Assembly (NCBI GenBank): GCA_936432065.2
Contig: OW386285.2
Coordinates: 366,669,249 to 366,733,248 of the forward strand
Source: Rutpela maculata
Lineage: Eukaryota; Arthropoda; Insecta; Coleoptera; Cerambycidae
Direction: 5' to 3'
Length of the DNA: 64,000 nucleotides
The position numbers were made by a program, and so were the translations under genes. Each line of letters opens with the position of its first letter. Position 1 is the stretch's first letter. This document shows, one piece after another, positions 46,300-56,332 of this stretch. The notes beneath the pieces are model-generated. The model worked only from the letters and a program-made list of their open reading frames with translations. It ran no database searches and was not told the DNA's origin.

Positions 46300-48922
46300 G
46301 TCAGTCCAAAGAAGAATATGTCTTAGTGTTAGCATTATACAGAAGTCCAAATGGTGACTTTGGAATCTTCTTGGATAAATTAAATACTGCCATTAGTATG
46401 CTAATTGAAAATACTAAAAAGCACAGAATAATCATCTGTGGTGATTTTAACATTAATTTCTTAACTCCATCTAACAATTTAACCGATCCATTGGATACAT
46501 TAAATTCTTACTGCATTATACCTCTTATTAAAGTACCAACTAGAATACATAACTGTCTAGATAATATATGTGTCAACTTTGACAGCAATTTTAACACTAG
46601 CACTACAATTAATAACGCCCTCAGTGATCATAACGCCCAGCTTCTATCTGTTTCTTTGGATACTCAAATAAAGGCCTCAAAAACTTTTAAATATCGAACG
46701 CTAAAAAATCCCACAAATATCTCTCACTATTGTACTCTACTAGCAAATGAAGATTGGAACTTCTTAAATGACCCTACTTTAAATGCTAATGAAAAATATG
46801 ATCGATTCAGTAATCTTTTTCTATATTACTTTGAGCTAGTTTTTCCTCTCAAAAGTAAAAAAATTAATAGCAATTTATCTGTTCCCAAGAAATGGATGAC
46901 TAACGGACTCAAAATTTCTTCTCAACATTTAAAAGACCTTTACCATTTGACCCTCAGCAATAATGCTGAAGTAAAAACTTTCTACAATAAATATAAGTCG
47001 ATATATAGGCAATTATTAAAAAAAGCCAAAAAAATGTATAATGATAATATTATATTAAATGCAAAAAATAAGTCTAAGGCAGTTTGGAAAATTATTGACC
47101 CTAACAAAGATACTAAGAGTAATAGCAAATCACTTACTTTAAAAATAAATAATGAAATAATCACGTCCCCTGAAAGAGTATGCAATAGTTTTAATATTTA
47201 CTTTAATAACATTCCCAAAACATTAGTCAATGATGCTCACCAACAATATAATACTACTGATAAAATCGACTACAATGCCTCTTCCTTTTTCTTCTATCCT
47301 GTGAATGAGTTAGAAATCGTTGACGTAATAAGAAGCCTAAAAAATTCAAACTCTGCAGGTGATGACAAAATAAGCGTAAATATACTAAAAAAATGTGCAC
47401 ATCTGATAAGTAAACCGTTAATGATTATTTTCAATTTATCTTTGGCTGAGGGTATTTTTCCTGAGAGACTGAAAATTGCAAAAATAATACCTATCTTCAA
47501 ATCCAACTGCAGAACTGAAATTGAAAATTATCGACCTATATCTATTTTGAGTTCGTTTTCCAAAATCCTTGAGAAATGTATAGCATCGAGATTAATTAGT
47601 TTTTTTGCAAAACATAAACTATTTAACGTAAATCAATTTGGTTTCAGAAAGGGACGTTCTACTACTTCTGCAGTTACTAAATTCTTAACAACTTTGTATG
47701 ATAATATAGATAATAAAAACAAATGCATTGGCATTTTCCTTGACTTGAGTAAAGCGTTTGACCTGGTTTGCCATGCGTCTCTAATATTCAAACTGGAGAG
47801 GTACGGCGTGCGTGGTCAGACGTTGAATTGGTTTAGGAGTTATCTAAGTGGGAGAAAACACTACACAGAAATTGAACAATGCAAATCAAATCTATTAGAA
47901 TTGTCAGCGGGAGTTCCGCAAGGATCCGTCTTAGAACCATTACTTTACATCATTTATGTAAATAGTTTTAATATCAATAGCTCGGTTCTGTTTGCAGATG
48001 ACACATCTATCCTTGTTAGGGCAACTGATACAAAAATGGTAGTTAACATGGCTAATCAGCAATTACGTGAAGCACACACCTGGTTCACTGAAAATAAACT
48101 AGCCTTAAACAACAATAAATCTATCTTTATGCATTTCAATACTGGTAATGTGGACTTTGATCACAGCTTTCTAATTAAATCAAATATAAGTACAATCAGA
48201 CAAGTTAGGTCAACCAAATTCTTGGGTCTACATTTTACTGACAACTTCTCATGGACTATTCATATTAATGAAATTTGTAAAAAAGTTGCTCCGGTCTGCT
48301 ATTGCTTAAATCAGTTGAGAGATGTAACAAACCAAAAAATTTTGCTAACATATTACTATGCTCACTTCAATTCAATAATTTCCTATGCAATTATTGCCTG
48401 GGGTTCATCACCAGAGGCCGTACGAGTGTTTAAACTACAGAAAAAAGCTGTGCGTTCTATAGTGGGTATAAATAAGAGAACTAGCTGTAGGAACATTTTC
48501 AAACAATTGGCAATTCTACCACTCCCTAGCATATTTCTAATGAATTTATTACTCTATGCAAAGTCCGAATTAAGTAATCTGAACACCCTTAACTACAATC
48601 ATAATTACCAGAAACTCAACTACCCTAGTAATTCCTACCCATCATTTAACATTATATGAATAGAGCCCCAAGTATATGGCTGTAAAGGCGTTTAATAAAT
48701 TGCCAAACCTTTACAAAGGACTTAGTGATAAGGAATTTAAAAATAAGATCAAGTCCAGACTGAGAGAAAAATCTTATTATTCTTTGAACGAATATTTTAC
48801 TGATGACTTTTAACTTAATTTATTATTTAATATTTAAATAGTTACATTTTAATGTTTTTAGACTTATCCTATATCATGTAAAATGATCTATTGAACAAAT
48901 AAATATTATTATTATTATTCAT
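46300..48922 (+). mobile_element. Nearly intact LINE (Jockey/CR1-like) in the intron
   Basis: The copy contains the C-terminal half of the endonuclease, a complete reverse transcriptase, and a 3' tail. After the coding end at 48813 about 85 AT-rich bases lead to AATAAATATTATTATTATTA (48898-48917), an ATT-repeat tail typical of some LINE 3' ends. It shares the transcription direction of the host gene. The 5' border near 46300 is a truncation inside the endonuclease. Confidence 0.88.
46326..48659 (+). CDS. LINE ORF2-type protein: endonuclease fragment and reverse transcriptase
   Basis: An open frame of 777 codons; the first codons lack a natural start, so it is a 5'-truncated ORF. Residues about 1-115 are the C-terminal half of an apurinic-type endonuclease (RIIICGDFNINFL, then ALSDHNAQLLSV with the catalytic SDH). 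The reverse transcriptase follows: YRPISILSSFSKILEKCIAS, FLDLSKAFDLVCHASLIFKL, AGVPQGSVLEPLLYIIYV, and the catalytic FADD at 47991-48002. A thumb segment with KFLGLHFTDNFSWTIHINE follows. The frame breaks near 48658; the last 45 codons, MAVKAFNKLPNLYKGL to the stop at 48813, are in the next frame. One frameshift is thus the main defect apart from the missing 5' end. Confidence 0.9.
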   Translation: MLALYRSPNGDFGIFLDKLNTAISMLIENTKKHRIIICGDFNINFLTPSNNLTDPLDTLNSYCIIPLIKVPTRIHNCLDNICVNFDSNFNTSTTINNALSDHNAQLLSVSLDTQIKASKTFKYRTLKNPTNISHYCTLLANEDWNFLNDPTLNANEKYDRFSNLFLYYFELVFPLKSKKINSNLSVPKKWMTNGLKISSQHLKDLYHLTLSNNAEVKTFYNKYKSIYRQLLKKAKKMYNDNIILNAKNKSKAVWKIIDPNKDTKSNSKSLTLKINNEIITSPERVCNSFNIYFNNIPKTLVNDAHQQYNTTDKIDYNASSFFFYPVNELEIVDVIRSLKNSNSAGDDKISVNILKKCAHLISKPLMIIFNLSLAEGIFPERLKIAKIIPIFKSNCRTEIENYRPISILSSFSKILEKCIASRLISFFAKHKLFNVNQFGFRKGRSTTSAVTKFLTTLYDNIDNKNKCIGIFLDLSKAFDLVCHASLIFKLERYGVRGQTLNWFRSYLSGRKHYTEIEQCKSNLLELSAGVPQGSVLEPLLYIIYVNSFNINSSVLFADDTSILVRATDTKMVVNMANQQLREAHTWFTENKLALNNNKSIFMHFNTGNVDFDHSFLIKSNISTIRQVRSTKFLGLHFTDNFSWTIHINEICKKVAPVCYCLNQLRDVTNQKILLTYYYAHFNSIISYAIIAWGSSPEAVRVFKLQKKAVRSIVGINKRTSCRNIFKQLAILPLPSIFLMNLLLYAKSELSNLNTLNYNHNYQKLNYPSNSYPSFNII

Positions 48923-49511
48923 TGCTCCGACTGTATACACCGCACTCACAACTCGCTAAAAGACAGCTTTTGATGGGAATGTGAAAGTACTCCTATTAAC
49001 TCCCTGTATCTGGGTCAATTTTCATCGTACAGAGGTCAGTAAAAAAATAAATTGAAGGGAATTGAAAGATCAGCAAAACAAGGCATTTTTTTAAACAATA
49101 CTTTCGGAAATATTTAAAATAAAACGCCCTTCTGCGCCATTTGGGTGTAGGTGTAGGTGTTAATATTAATGGTGAAACATACAAATTCCCAAATTTTTAT
49201 TAACTCTAAAATTTTTTCTTTTTGCAAGCAATATTTTTTATACACTACCCGCACTAAGTACAATGTACATAATATATGCACGTTTTTTTTCAGTCGTAAT
49301 GTGCCCAACACTATTTCCTATGAGAAAAATAAATCTCCAAGGGAGAAAAAGTAGGTATTTGGTAGAAAAGTATATGATTTTTATTATTTAGTGCATGTTT
49401 TCAGTCTCTCACAGCCCAACTCAGTTGCAAACAAGAAATCTCCAGTTTTCATGATGTGAGCATATTAGACTTATATTTTAAGTTGTTTTATGTAACGAAC
49501 TTTGTTTGCAG

Positions 49512-49568
49512 CAAAACCCCACCAAATGACAGACCTGAAATAATGCAGAAGACGCCAGTATCTCAAAC
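49512..49568 (+). CDS. 57-bp exon of the CAP-Gly gene
   Basis: Between acceptor GTTTGCAG (ends 49511) and donor GTAGGT (starts 49569). Joining the phase-2 end of the large exon, it reads KTPPNDRPEIMQKTPVSQ without a stop. Its length (19 codons) and equal phases at both ends mean it can be skipped without changing the frame, so alternative splicing is possible. It is inferred from splice signals and open frame; no transcript evidence is available. Confidence 0.75.
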
Positions 49569-49949
49569 GTAGGTATTTTTTGTGAGTATGATGGACAATG
49601 AATGGGGCATGTAATGGTTTGATGGGTATGTTTTGTGTGTTAATGCTTCAAATAATCTTTATTTGCAAACATTTGGATGAAAAATAAAAATGAATAGTAC
49701 GTGTATTATAATCCTATATCCTTATAATCCAACTAAAAAGCGTTCGAAAATCCTAAAATAAAACACGCCGTGTTTTGATCTTTGTAAACAATGTCAATTA
49801 CTTCAAATTTTCATTTATCTGTCAAACTATATCAAAATATTTAATTGATAACAAACGGAACTATTTCAAGTAAATGTTTTTGTGTGCAGTTATGATTTGA
49901 ATACCACTTGCTGTGTTGAGGTCTCCATTTTTACTGGCTATATGAATAT

Positions 49950-50525
49950 CTATAGCATTCACTGGCGATAATGTTGATGCAACGTTCGGTCCATTAACAT
50001 AATTAAAGATGTTGACGCAGCACTAATTCCTCCGGTACTAATGACTCCAGCAATGAGCTTCGAAACCTCGATTTTGTTCACTGTAAATACCTCAATGTAA
50101 CAAGAAGCAACCACGGATGATTTCCAATCTACTTGACGTTTAAGCTCTTCAACATTCATGCCTCCATTAGCTATAATTATTGCAGATTTTCACCTGAGAG
50201 CGTAGCCGGTGTATTTATCTGCATCTGGTAGATTAAAAAATCTTGCTACAAGAAAAGGGCATCCGCTAAAAAAGTATTAATCTCAACGACTTGTTTGATG
50301 CACCTTCCATTAGTATATTTCAGAAAGGCTCTATCTGTAGTGGCGTTCTTCGGAGGTAACAAAAGGTACTTGTTAAACTGAACATATTCAATATTTGGAT
50401 CGTCGACAGATGCAAATTTTTGACCCTTGTCAGTTTTCGAATGACGGATGTTAATAATCAGGATATTTCCTTTAGCCCAGACGACAGAGAATATTTTAGT
50501 GAAACCCACAAAAACTTGCAAACTG
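49950..50525 (-). pseudogene. Crypton-like tyrosine recombinase, C-terminal catalytic part
   Basis: Minus strand: ILIINIRHSKTDKGQKF, then KYLLLPPKNATTDRAFLKYT, NGRCIKQVVEINTF, a shifted frame with DKYTGYALR (the family has YTGHCFRRTSA there), and MNVEELKRQVDWKSSVVASCYI (50159-50095, given here in part). The order HSKT, KQVV, TGH-R-SA, WKSS-Y is that of insect Crypton-type tyrosine recombinases; the last Y (in CYI) would be the nucleophile. The histidine of the HxxR box is Y here and stops interrupt the frame. The N-terminal half is at 52800-53330. Confidence 0.7.
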
Positions 50526-52795
50526 AATAATTTTTTTTTTTAATGAGTCCGTGAAAGTGTATAGCATAATAGTTTACATTCCGATCGGATGCAGAATATA
50601 AAAAAAAGTGAAAAAAAATTTTTTTTTCATCCATTTTTTCAAAATTTTCAAATTAAGTCAGGGTAGAAAAAAACAAAAAATACAGGTGGATAGACCACGT
50701 GTTTCTGAACAAAAAATGTCGTAATAAAATTTATCTCTAAAGCCACGGTATTCCTGGAAAAAAATAGTGAAGTAACTTTATCACTCTGCGCGGCCAAGCA
50801 CACGGTTAAATGGTTAAATGCCTAGGTACTACGAAACCTCTAAAAATTCTTATCAGTTCTAACGAGTAAAATAAAGCTTTTTTCTCTTTCTGATTACACA
50901 TTTTTCTTAGCGAATAGGAGGATAAATAGTGAGTCTGGAGAGAAAATATATAATTATGAACGCATACACAGACACCAGACATAGCCGTTGAATCGCTCGC
51001 ATGAATTTTTACGTGCCTTTACTGTATAGTATTTATTACAGGTACACCTATCCACATTTCAGCTATATCCAATGGATTCCTTATACTTTTGTTAATGTAT
51101 TGGAAACGTTCCAGAATTTATATTCAAAGCAATCAAAGATATTTTCATAGTTATAAGGATAAGATCGTGAAAATCGCAATTTTTAATCATGATCTGATTA
51201 ATCATATTTACGAAAAAATGTATACAAGTAAACGAATTTGTGTTTGAACATTCAAACAATTTTTTCCGAAATAGTGATATTTTATTTTTTCCAATGGGTT
51301 AATTTCTCGGCAAGTTACAGCCTACAATATACAGTGTGTCCCAGGATAGATGTAACAAGAGGTGTAATGGACCAAACATTTTGGAATTTTGGAATGGTAT
51401 TTGGGGATTGAGTCCTGCTTTTTGTAAAACTAAAGTATACCAAAAATGACTTGATTTGGTGTTCTACAGGGTGTTTTATAAGCAAAGTTGTAAAAATCAC
51501 CACTAATAAGGTACCTTTATTTTTCAAAATGTGAAAAAATTCCACTAAGAAAAGTTATTTAGAATGCAATTTTATACCTCTATGCCAAATTTTAGGAATA
51601 TAAAATTATTTTTTTGAAACTTCCCATTTTTTCAACAAATTAGTATTTTATTTTGAACCATTCAATTAAAACTGCATAGAAATTATTTTTTGTAAATTAA
51701 TATTTAAAGTTATGTAGAAGCTAAAAGTAGGCTATGAGAAAAGCAGTGGATGATTAAAATTTGCTCCTACACAACTTCATGAATTCAACTCTTAATTCGC
51801 AAAAAATGGGAAGTTTCAAAAAAATAATTTTATATTCCTGAAATTTGGTATAGAGGTATAAAATTGCATTCTAAATAACTTTTCTTAGTGGAATTTTTTC
51901 ATATTTTGAAAAATAAAGGTACTTTATTAGAGGTGATTTTTACAGCTTTGCTTATAAAACACCATGTAGAACGCCAAATCAACTCATTTTTGGTATACTT
52001 TAGTTTTACAACAAGCAGGACTCAATCTCCAAATACCATTCCAAAACTCCAAAATTTTTGGTCCATTACACCTCTTGTTACATCTATCCTGGGACACACT
52101 GTATATATTTATCAAGAAAATCATCAAGCGAGGAAATTAAAATGATTTGAGATGTACTTTTTTTGAATCCACGTTACTACAACTTAATAAACCATAATAA
52201 TCATGAAGTGTACATACTTTTTAACAGTTCTTAATGAAGAAAGAATTTTTTTGAAGGGCTTTTATTTTTTCTATATTTTTAATTGCGACGATTGAGTTCG
52301 GGCGTGATAATATATATAAGTACATTTTTCCCATCCATGCTTTGCTTGCGTTGTTTAAAACAAAAAAGCATCATAAAGCTACAACTTCCATCTTTTAAAT
52401 GAACCAACACTCATATACATATAGATTGAACAAATTCTGATTTAGTGACATGTAATTCAGTGCGTCGATGTCACAGTCATGCCTATTTAAGCACGCGCAC
52501 GCATGTATCTCGCTCTGAGATAAACGTTACACTTGACAATTTTTTTCCGGGAAAACCGTGGCTTTAGCGATAGATTTTGTTAGGACATTTTTTGTTCATA
52601 AATACGTGATCTATCCATCTGTATTTTTGATTTTTTCCTAGTTTGACTCGATTTCAAAATTTTGAAAAAATGTATGAAAAAAAATGTTTTTTCACTTTTT
52701 TTTTATGTTCTGGATCCGAGCGAAATGTAAACTTTTCAGGATATTATTCTATACACTTTCACCAACTTATTAAAAAAAAAATCCGTTTGCAAATT
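50523..52795. mobile_element. Foldback element inserted in the Crypton-like gene, itself carrying another element
   Basis: Left arm 50523-50785 and right arm 52530-52795 are inverse: GTGAAAGTGTATAGCATAAT against ATTATTCTATACACTTTCAC, GTGGATAGACCACGT against ACGTGATCTATCCATC, and AAAGCCACGG against CCGTGGCTTT. The interruption of one recombinase gene exactly at these arms marks it as an insertion. Between the arms lies the 51330-52103 element and AT-rich DNA. No transposase gene seen. Confidence 0.8.
51330..52103. mobile_element. Nested foldback element, arms about 300 bases, TA flanks
   Basis: Ends TACAGTGTGTCCCAGGATAG and its inverse CTATCCTGGGACACACTGTA, both next to TA. The arms match from 51330 to about 51632 and from about 51803 to 52103 with few differences (TTTTTCAAAATGTGAAAAAA against TTTTTTCATATTTTGAAAAA). 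The centre holds about 170 unpaired bases. Both arms are open over about 76-85 codons on opposite strands because they are copies of each other; this is not evidence of a gene. Confidence 0.9.
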
Positions 52796-52799
52796 CTTG

Positions 52800-53330
52800 G
52801 AGGTAAATACCTTCATCGACTGGGCTACTTATCTTGTGATGTCACTCTTGCACAAATTGCACATTTAGTACCTTCTACATGAACCAAAAACACCACAGAC
52901 AGCGCCAACTTTCAGAAATAAGAAATTATTATCTGGAGCATGAATGATCGTAGATCTTTTTCTATAAAAACTAAAGACTTTTTAGGTTTAAAACATTTCA
53001 TAAATGTATGCAATTTGTGGTAGGATGCTAAATCTATTTCACTTTTTATTCTCAGCATTGCTTGCAGTTTCGAATTGATACACCAGAGTGTGAAAGATTT
53101 ATATTTCTTGAACATTTCTATCATATATGCTAGCATTACTGATTCATTAACACTCTGGGTCTCTTCTCCATCTACAGCACTAACTTTTCATATTGTTTAT
53201 AATAAGTATGCCTGGATTTGGCAGCAATTAGTTTTAACTCAGCCTCCTAAATTTTTTATTTCAAGTGAAACTTTTTCATTATACGTATCATTTAGACTCA
53301 GTCTCATCACGCATCATTAGTAAAAAAATA
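52800..53330 (-). pseudogene. Crypton-like tyrosine recombinase, N-terminal part
   Basis: Minus strand: ESVMLAYMIEMFKKYKSFTL, then WCINSKLQAMLRIKSEIDLA and KLHTFMKCFKPKKSLVF (53136-52912), and in a shifted frame LKVGAVCGVFGSCRRY with CNLCKSDITR (about 52925-52825). This fits the core-binding domain and first catalytic arginine region (the G-CR box) of the Crypton-type proteins whose C-terminal half lies at 49950-50525 in the same direction. A stop follows CRRY. Upstream text to about 53330 is weakly similar to the N-terminus. Confidence 0.65.
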
Positions 53331-53979
53331 CTGAAAACGCATCTCATTCGAAAGCATATTAATAAAGCCATGTTTAGAATTGGGTCGGTCAAATTTTCCC
53401 CACTCCCCTTTTACCAAAAAGGGTAAAAGGTCATTCTTAAAGAAAATTACATATTTTTCTTTTTTTTTTCTCAAAATGTCAAACTAATATGTACGTAAAT
53501 GACAACTAAGACGTCACCAGAGCACACTTTTCAATAAATACAATTTTTCAAATTGGGTTTGTTTTCAAAGAATTTTTGTTATCTATGCGGCAGTTTTCTC
53601 GAAAAGGGTTGGAATTTCTATCAAGTGTACTTTTTTTACGTAGAAATGACTCCTGCATGAGATTTTCTAATCAAAAGTGCCACTACGTCTCGAAAAAAAA
53701 AAGAGAAAATATTCATCATCAGGTGGCGCTCTCGACGGGCTAGCGTGATGTAATACATAAATTATTGTTTCTTAGACAAAAATGTTTCCTTTCCAAATTG
53801 GGAGAAGATCGGTCAAGAGGTAGTTGAGATATTGCAAAAAAAAAGAAAAAAATGCAATTTTGACACATCTTTATCCACGGCAACAATTTGATAAAGCATG
53901 TTTGGTTATATCATTATGTCATATTTTGATCCAAAGAATCTACCCTTGAACTATGGCCTATTATTAATGGTCCACCCTG

Positions 53980-54085
53980 TATATTCACCATCAAAATTTC
54001 AAAATATTCTGATATCAGATGAGCGAGATATGTATATTCACCATCAAAATTTCAAAATATTCTGATATCAGATGAGCGAGATATG
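53980..54085. repeat. Exact 53-bp tandem duplication
   Basis: The unit beginning TATATTCACCATCAAAATTT and ending GAGCGAGATATG occurs at 53980-54032 and again at 54033-54085 with no difference seen. Identity suggests a recent duplication or an assembly join. Confidence 0.95.
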
Positions 54086-54769
54086 AGGGTGGCTCCATGA
54101 AAAGTGGGACATACTGTATACAAACTTTTATCTGTGTAGTTTTTGTAAAAATTTTATGTAGTGTTTATAAATATACAACCGTTTAGTTTTCCATCAGGTA
54201 AAAAACATGTCTACATTAATATAATAAGCTATTAACTACTAGCAAAAATATTGTATATTCTTATCTAGGTATTAATAAGTGATAATGATTCATGATACAT
54301 TTAATTTTTTTCAAAAATATCTTTTACATTTCTTCTGCATACTTTTAGCCATTTTATCCGGCGATTTTTATCTTCAGGTACACGTATAAATATTCTATTT
54401 GGCGTTTTGAAAGACGTATTGAGACACTTTGGCACTATACAGTTTTTGTAATATTTATCTTTGTGGTATTATTGGAGCTTTTTGAAACGTAAATTGAACA
54501 CAAAACATAAACAGATGCCGCCGCCACTACAATTTTCAACCTCGATGTCAATGCGAATTCAATGGCTGGCATTTATTGTTCCCCATTCGACACACGGTGT
54601 GACGTTACAGCCATTCCTGTGCCTATGCCTCGTTTGAAATGAATATTTAGCAATTACAACTTTAATTATTTATTATAAAGTTAAGTATATGAAATTGGGC
54701 CCAGCCGCTTGTTGGGCTATTCATTCACATAAATGTTGCTTATGACTAGGAATGCTCAATATAGTTATT

Positions 54770-54898
54770 AAGGTACCAAGGGTGTTATAAGGATAATAAC
54801 GCACCGAGGTGGGCAGTGTACAATCCCGAGGGCCTCTGGCCCGAGGGAATGTACGTCGACCGAGGGCGTCATTATCCTATAACACCCGTGGTGCCTTC
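54770..54898. repeat. GC-rich palindromic block
   Basis: GGGTGTTATAAGGATAATAA (54780-54799) pairs with the inverse TTATCCTATAACACCC (about 54872-54887), and AAGGTACC pairs approximately with GTGGTGCCTT. The centre, CCCGAGGGCCTCTGGCCCGA, is itself palindromic. Total about 129 bases. It borders the repeat at 54903-55392. Confidence 0.8.
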
Positions 54899-54902
54899 AA
54901 CG

Positions 54903-55392
54903 TTTAATGTCCTGCAAGTCTGTTATTTAATTCGATTTTTTTTTTTGACATTTACGATTTATTAATTTGACATCTATTATTAGTGGAAGACCAGACCCTC
55001 TGAATTCGACACCCTCTATACAACTCGCGAACACCCACCTAAAAAATAGGTAATCTGATGTAAAATAACCCGCTAAACTTGATTTTTGAATTCGCCCATT
55101 GATCTGAGATTGCCAAAATGACCAAATTGGCAATTTTCCAAAAAAAATAAAAATTATGTGTTATTTTTTGTTTTTCATATAACACGTCATATATTTTTTA
55201 TTTTACTTCAGAATTTTTTAATTTTTTTACATAATATTCTCTAACTATTCTTTGATATGTTGAAAGTAAAAAACTTTACCTAAAAAATAATTAGTTGGCA
55301 AAAAAAAATAACAACTTTTCTTTGACGCAAAATCTTTAAAATTTGCAGAGTAAAATGTCCGATCGAGGTATCTTTTTTATTTTTAAAGTTAG
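54903..55392. repeat. Interspersed repeat, copy 1 (inverse of 62474-63145)
   Basis: TTAATGTCCTGCAAGTCTGT corresponds to ACAGACTTGTAGGACATTAA at 63123-63142; CTATACAACTCGCGAACACC corresponds to GGTGTTCGCGAGTTGTATAG (about 62832-62852); GTCCGATCGAGGTATC corresponds to TACCTCGATCGGG (about 62499). The two copies are inverted relative to each other. Copy 2 has about 250 additional bases between the first two blocks. The copy ends about 110 bases before the third exon. Confidence 0.85.
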
Positions 55393-55502
55393 GTGCCTAC
55401 TATAATCGAAGAAAATGTACCGAATGAACTAAATAAAATCTTTTATAAGAAGTTTTTTTTGAAATTTTGCTCCCTTATCGAAATATTCATTAATTGTTTC
55501 AG

Positions 55503-55573
55503 CGTCCGAACGAATGCGCGCTACTATGAATCGGCCGCAATCGCATCTAGAGCTAGACGCAGACACGTGCCGG
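55503..55573 (+). CDS. 71-bp exon of the CAP-Gly gene
   Basis: Follows acceptor TTAATTGTTTCAG and ends before a GTGATT donor (55574). With the phase-2 end of the previous exon it reads VRTNARYYESAAIAS and continues RARRRHVPG, basic and open. The local sequence is distinctly GC-richer than its surroundings (GCGCGCTACTATGAATCGGC), as expected of an exon. It ends in phase 1. The donor is weaker than consensus, so the end may be slightly off. No continuation exon could be found to the right; it may be beyond the window. Confidence 0.7.
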
Positions 55574-56118
55574 GTGATTATTATTTTCCAGTATCCATTT
55601 ATGTTAAGTTGAAAGTGCTGTTTGTCTCAGTCCTTATATTTAGTGTGTTATAAACACATAGTTTGGCATAATAAATTATAATTACTCGGATAGGAAATCA
55701 AAGGAAACAAGCTAAAAACGTACTCTTCGCCTGTTAACTGGATTTTTATATAATTGTTATACATTCAATAGGATACTTTTCGCAGTTTTTTGTAAATAAT
55801 GTTACTTTTAGACATTTTTAATTTTATAGTACGATCTCAGTTGGTAAAAGACTTGGTAAAAAAACTATACCAAACCCCATTTGGGTTTCGATTCCGAGTC
55901 AAAAGAACTACACCACCACCTTACACGTAGAAGAATGTACATTTTTACATTATAAGACACGAGCTATAAAATCATATTTTCACGGTTGTATATTACATTA
56001 TGAAATGTATATTTGTAAAATATATAAATAATTAGAAATATTACAATGAAATATTTCAACCGGATTTCTATTCAATTACAAAAACATAAAAATTAAAAAA
56101 AAAATTTTTCAACAGTAA
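55574..56118. other. Intronic or intergenic AT-rich DNA
   Basis: No feature recognised. If the CAP-Gly gene continues to the right, this is its next intron. Confidence 0.4.
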
Positions 56119-56332
56119 AATCACAAGAGCTTTTTTTTATCGGATAAATTTCTCTTTGTAACGAAATAATTTTGCCAATCAGTGCTTTTATGAGAAAAAC
56201 TGACATGAAAAAATCGCGAGACCGGAGATCGAGCGATTTTGTCAAATGTCAGTTTTTCGAGCAAAATTACTGATTGACAAAATATTGAGTTAAAAAGAAA
56301 TTTATCCATAAAAGAAAAGCTCGAGTGATTTT
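56119..56332. mobile_element. Small MITE, about 210 bases
   Basis: The left part GAGCTTTTTTTTATCGGATA pairs with the inverse of TATCCATAAAAGAAAAGCTC at the right; pairing continues through AAATTTCT and GACAAAATATTG words to a centre with CGCGAGACCGGAGATCGAGCG. No coding content is real here. Confidence 0.8.

Larger units (their letters stand above)
44405..49212. mobile_element. Foldback element spanning most of the intron
   Basis: The left arm (about 44405-44760) and right arm (about 48930-49212) are inverse and diverged. Matches include CCAAATGGTACAGAAGGGCG against CGCCCTTCTGCGCCATTTGG, GACCTCTGTACGATGAAAA against TTTTCATCGTACAGAGGTC, and CTAGCGAGTTGAGAGTGCG against CGCACTCACAACTCGCTA. The outer ends are AT-rich and their exact borders unclear. 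Other elements lie between the arms, so the original size is unknown. No transposase of its own was seen. Confidence 0.8.
44343..49511 (+). other. Intron of the CAP-Gly gene, filled by a foldback element
   Basis: Donor GTAAGT at 44343 and acceptor TTTGTTTGCAG ending at 49511. The phases match: the exon ends with two bases of a codon (AC) and the next starts with C. Almost the whole intron is repeat (see the entries for 44405-49212, 44880-45435 and 46300-48922). The remaining AT-rich parts at 45440-46290 and 49213-49500 contain no further gene; a GTCGACGTTTCGTC motif lies at about 45559. Confidence 0.85.
49569..55502 (+). other. Intron of the CAP-Gly gene containing a Crypton-like relic and repeats
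   Basis: Donor GTAGGT at 49569, acceptor TTAATTGTTTCAG ending at 55502. Phase 2 at both ends fits. Contents are listed separately. The stretches 49569-49940, 53335-53975 and 54090-54765 show no further gene; at 53970-53984 a CACCCTGTATA end and at about 54108-54120 a GGGACATACTGTATA end look like right-hand termini of foldback elements with no visible partner. Confidence 0.7.

Noticed and set aside
51315..52145. Two similar ORFs on opposite strands (51315-51545 and 51888-52145)
   Set aside because: They are the two arms of one foldback element and hence copies of the same noncoding sequence.
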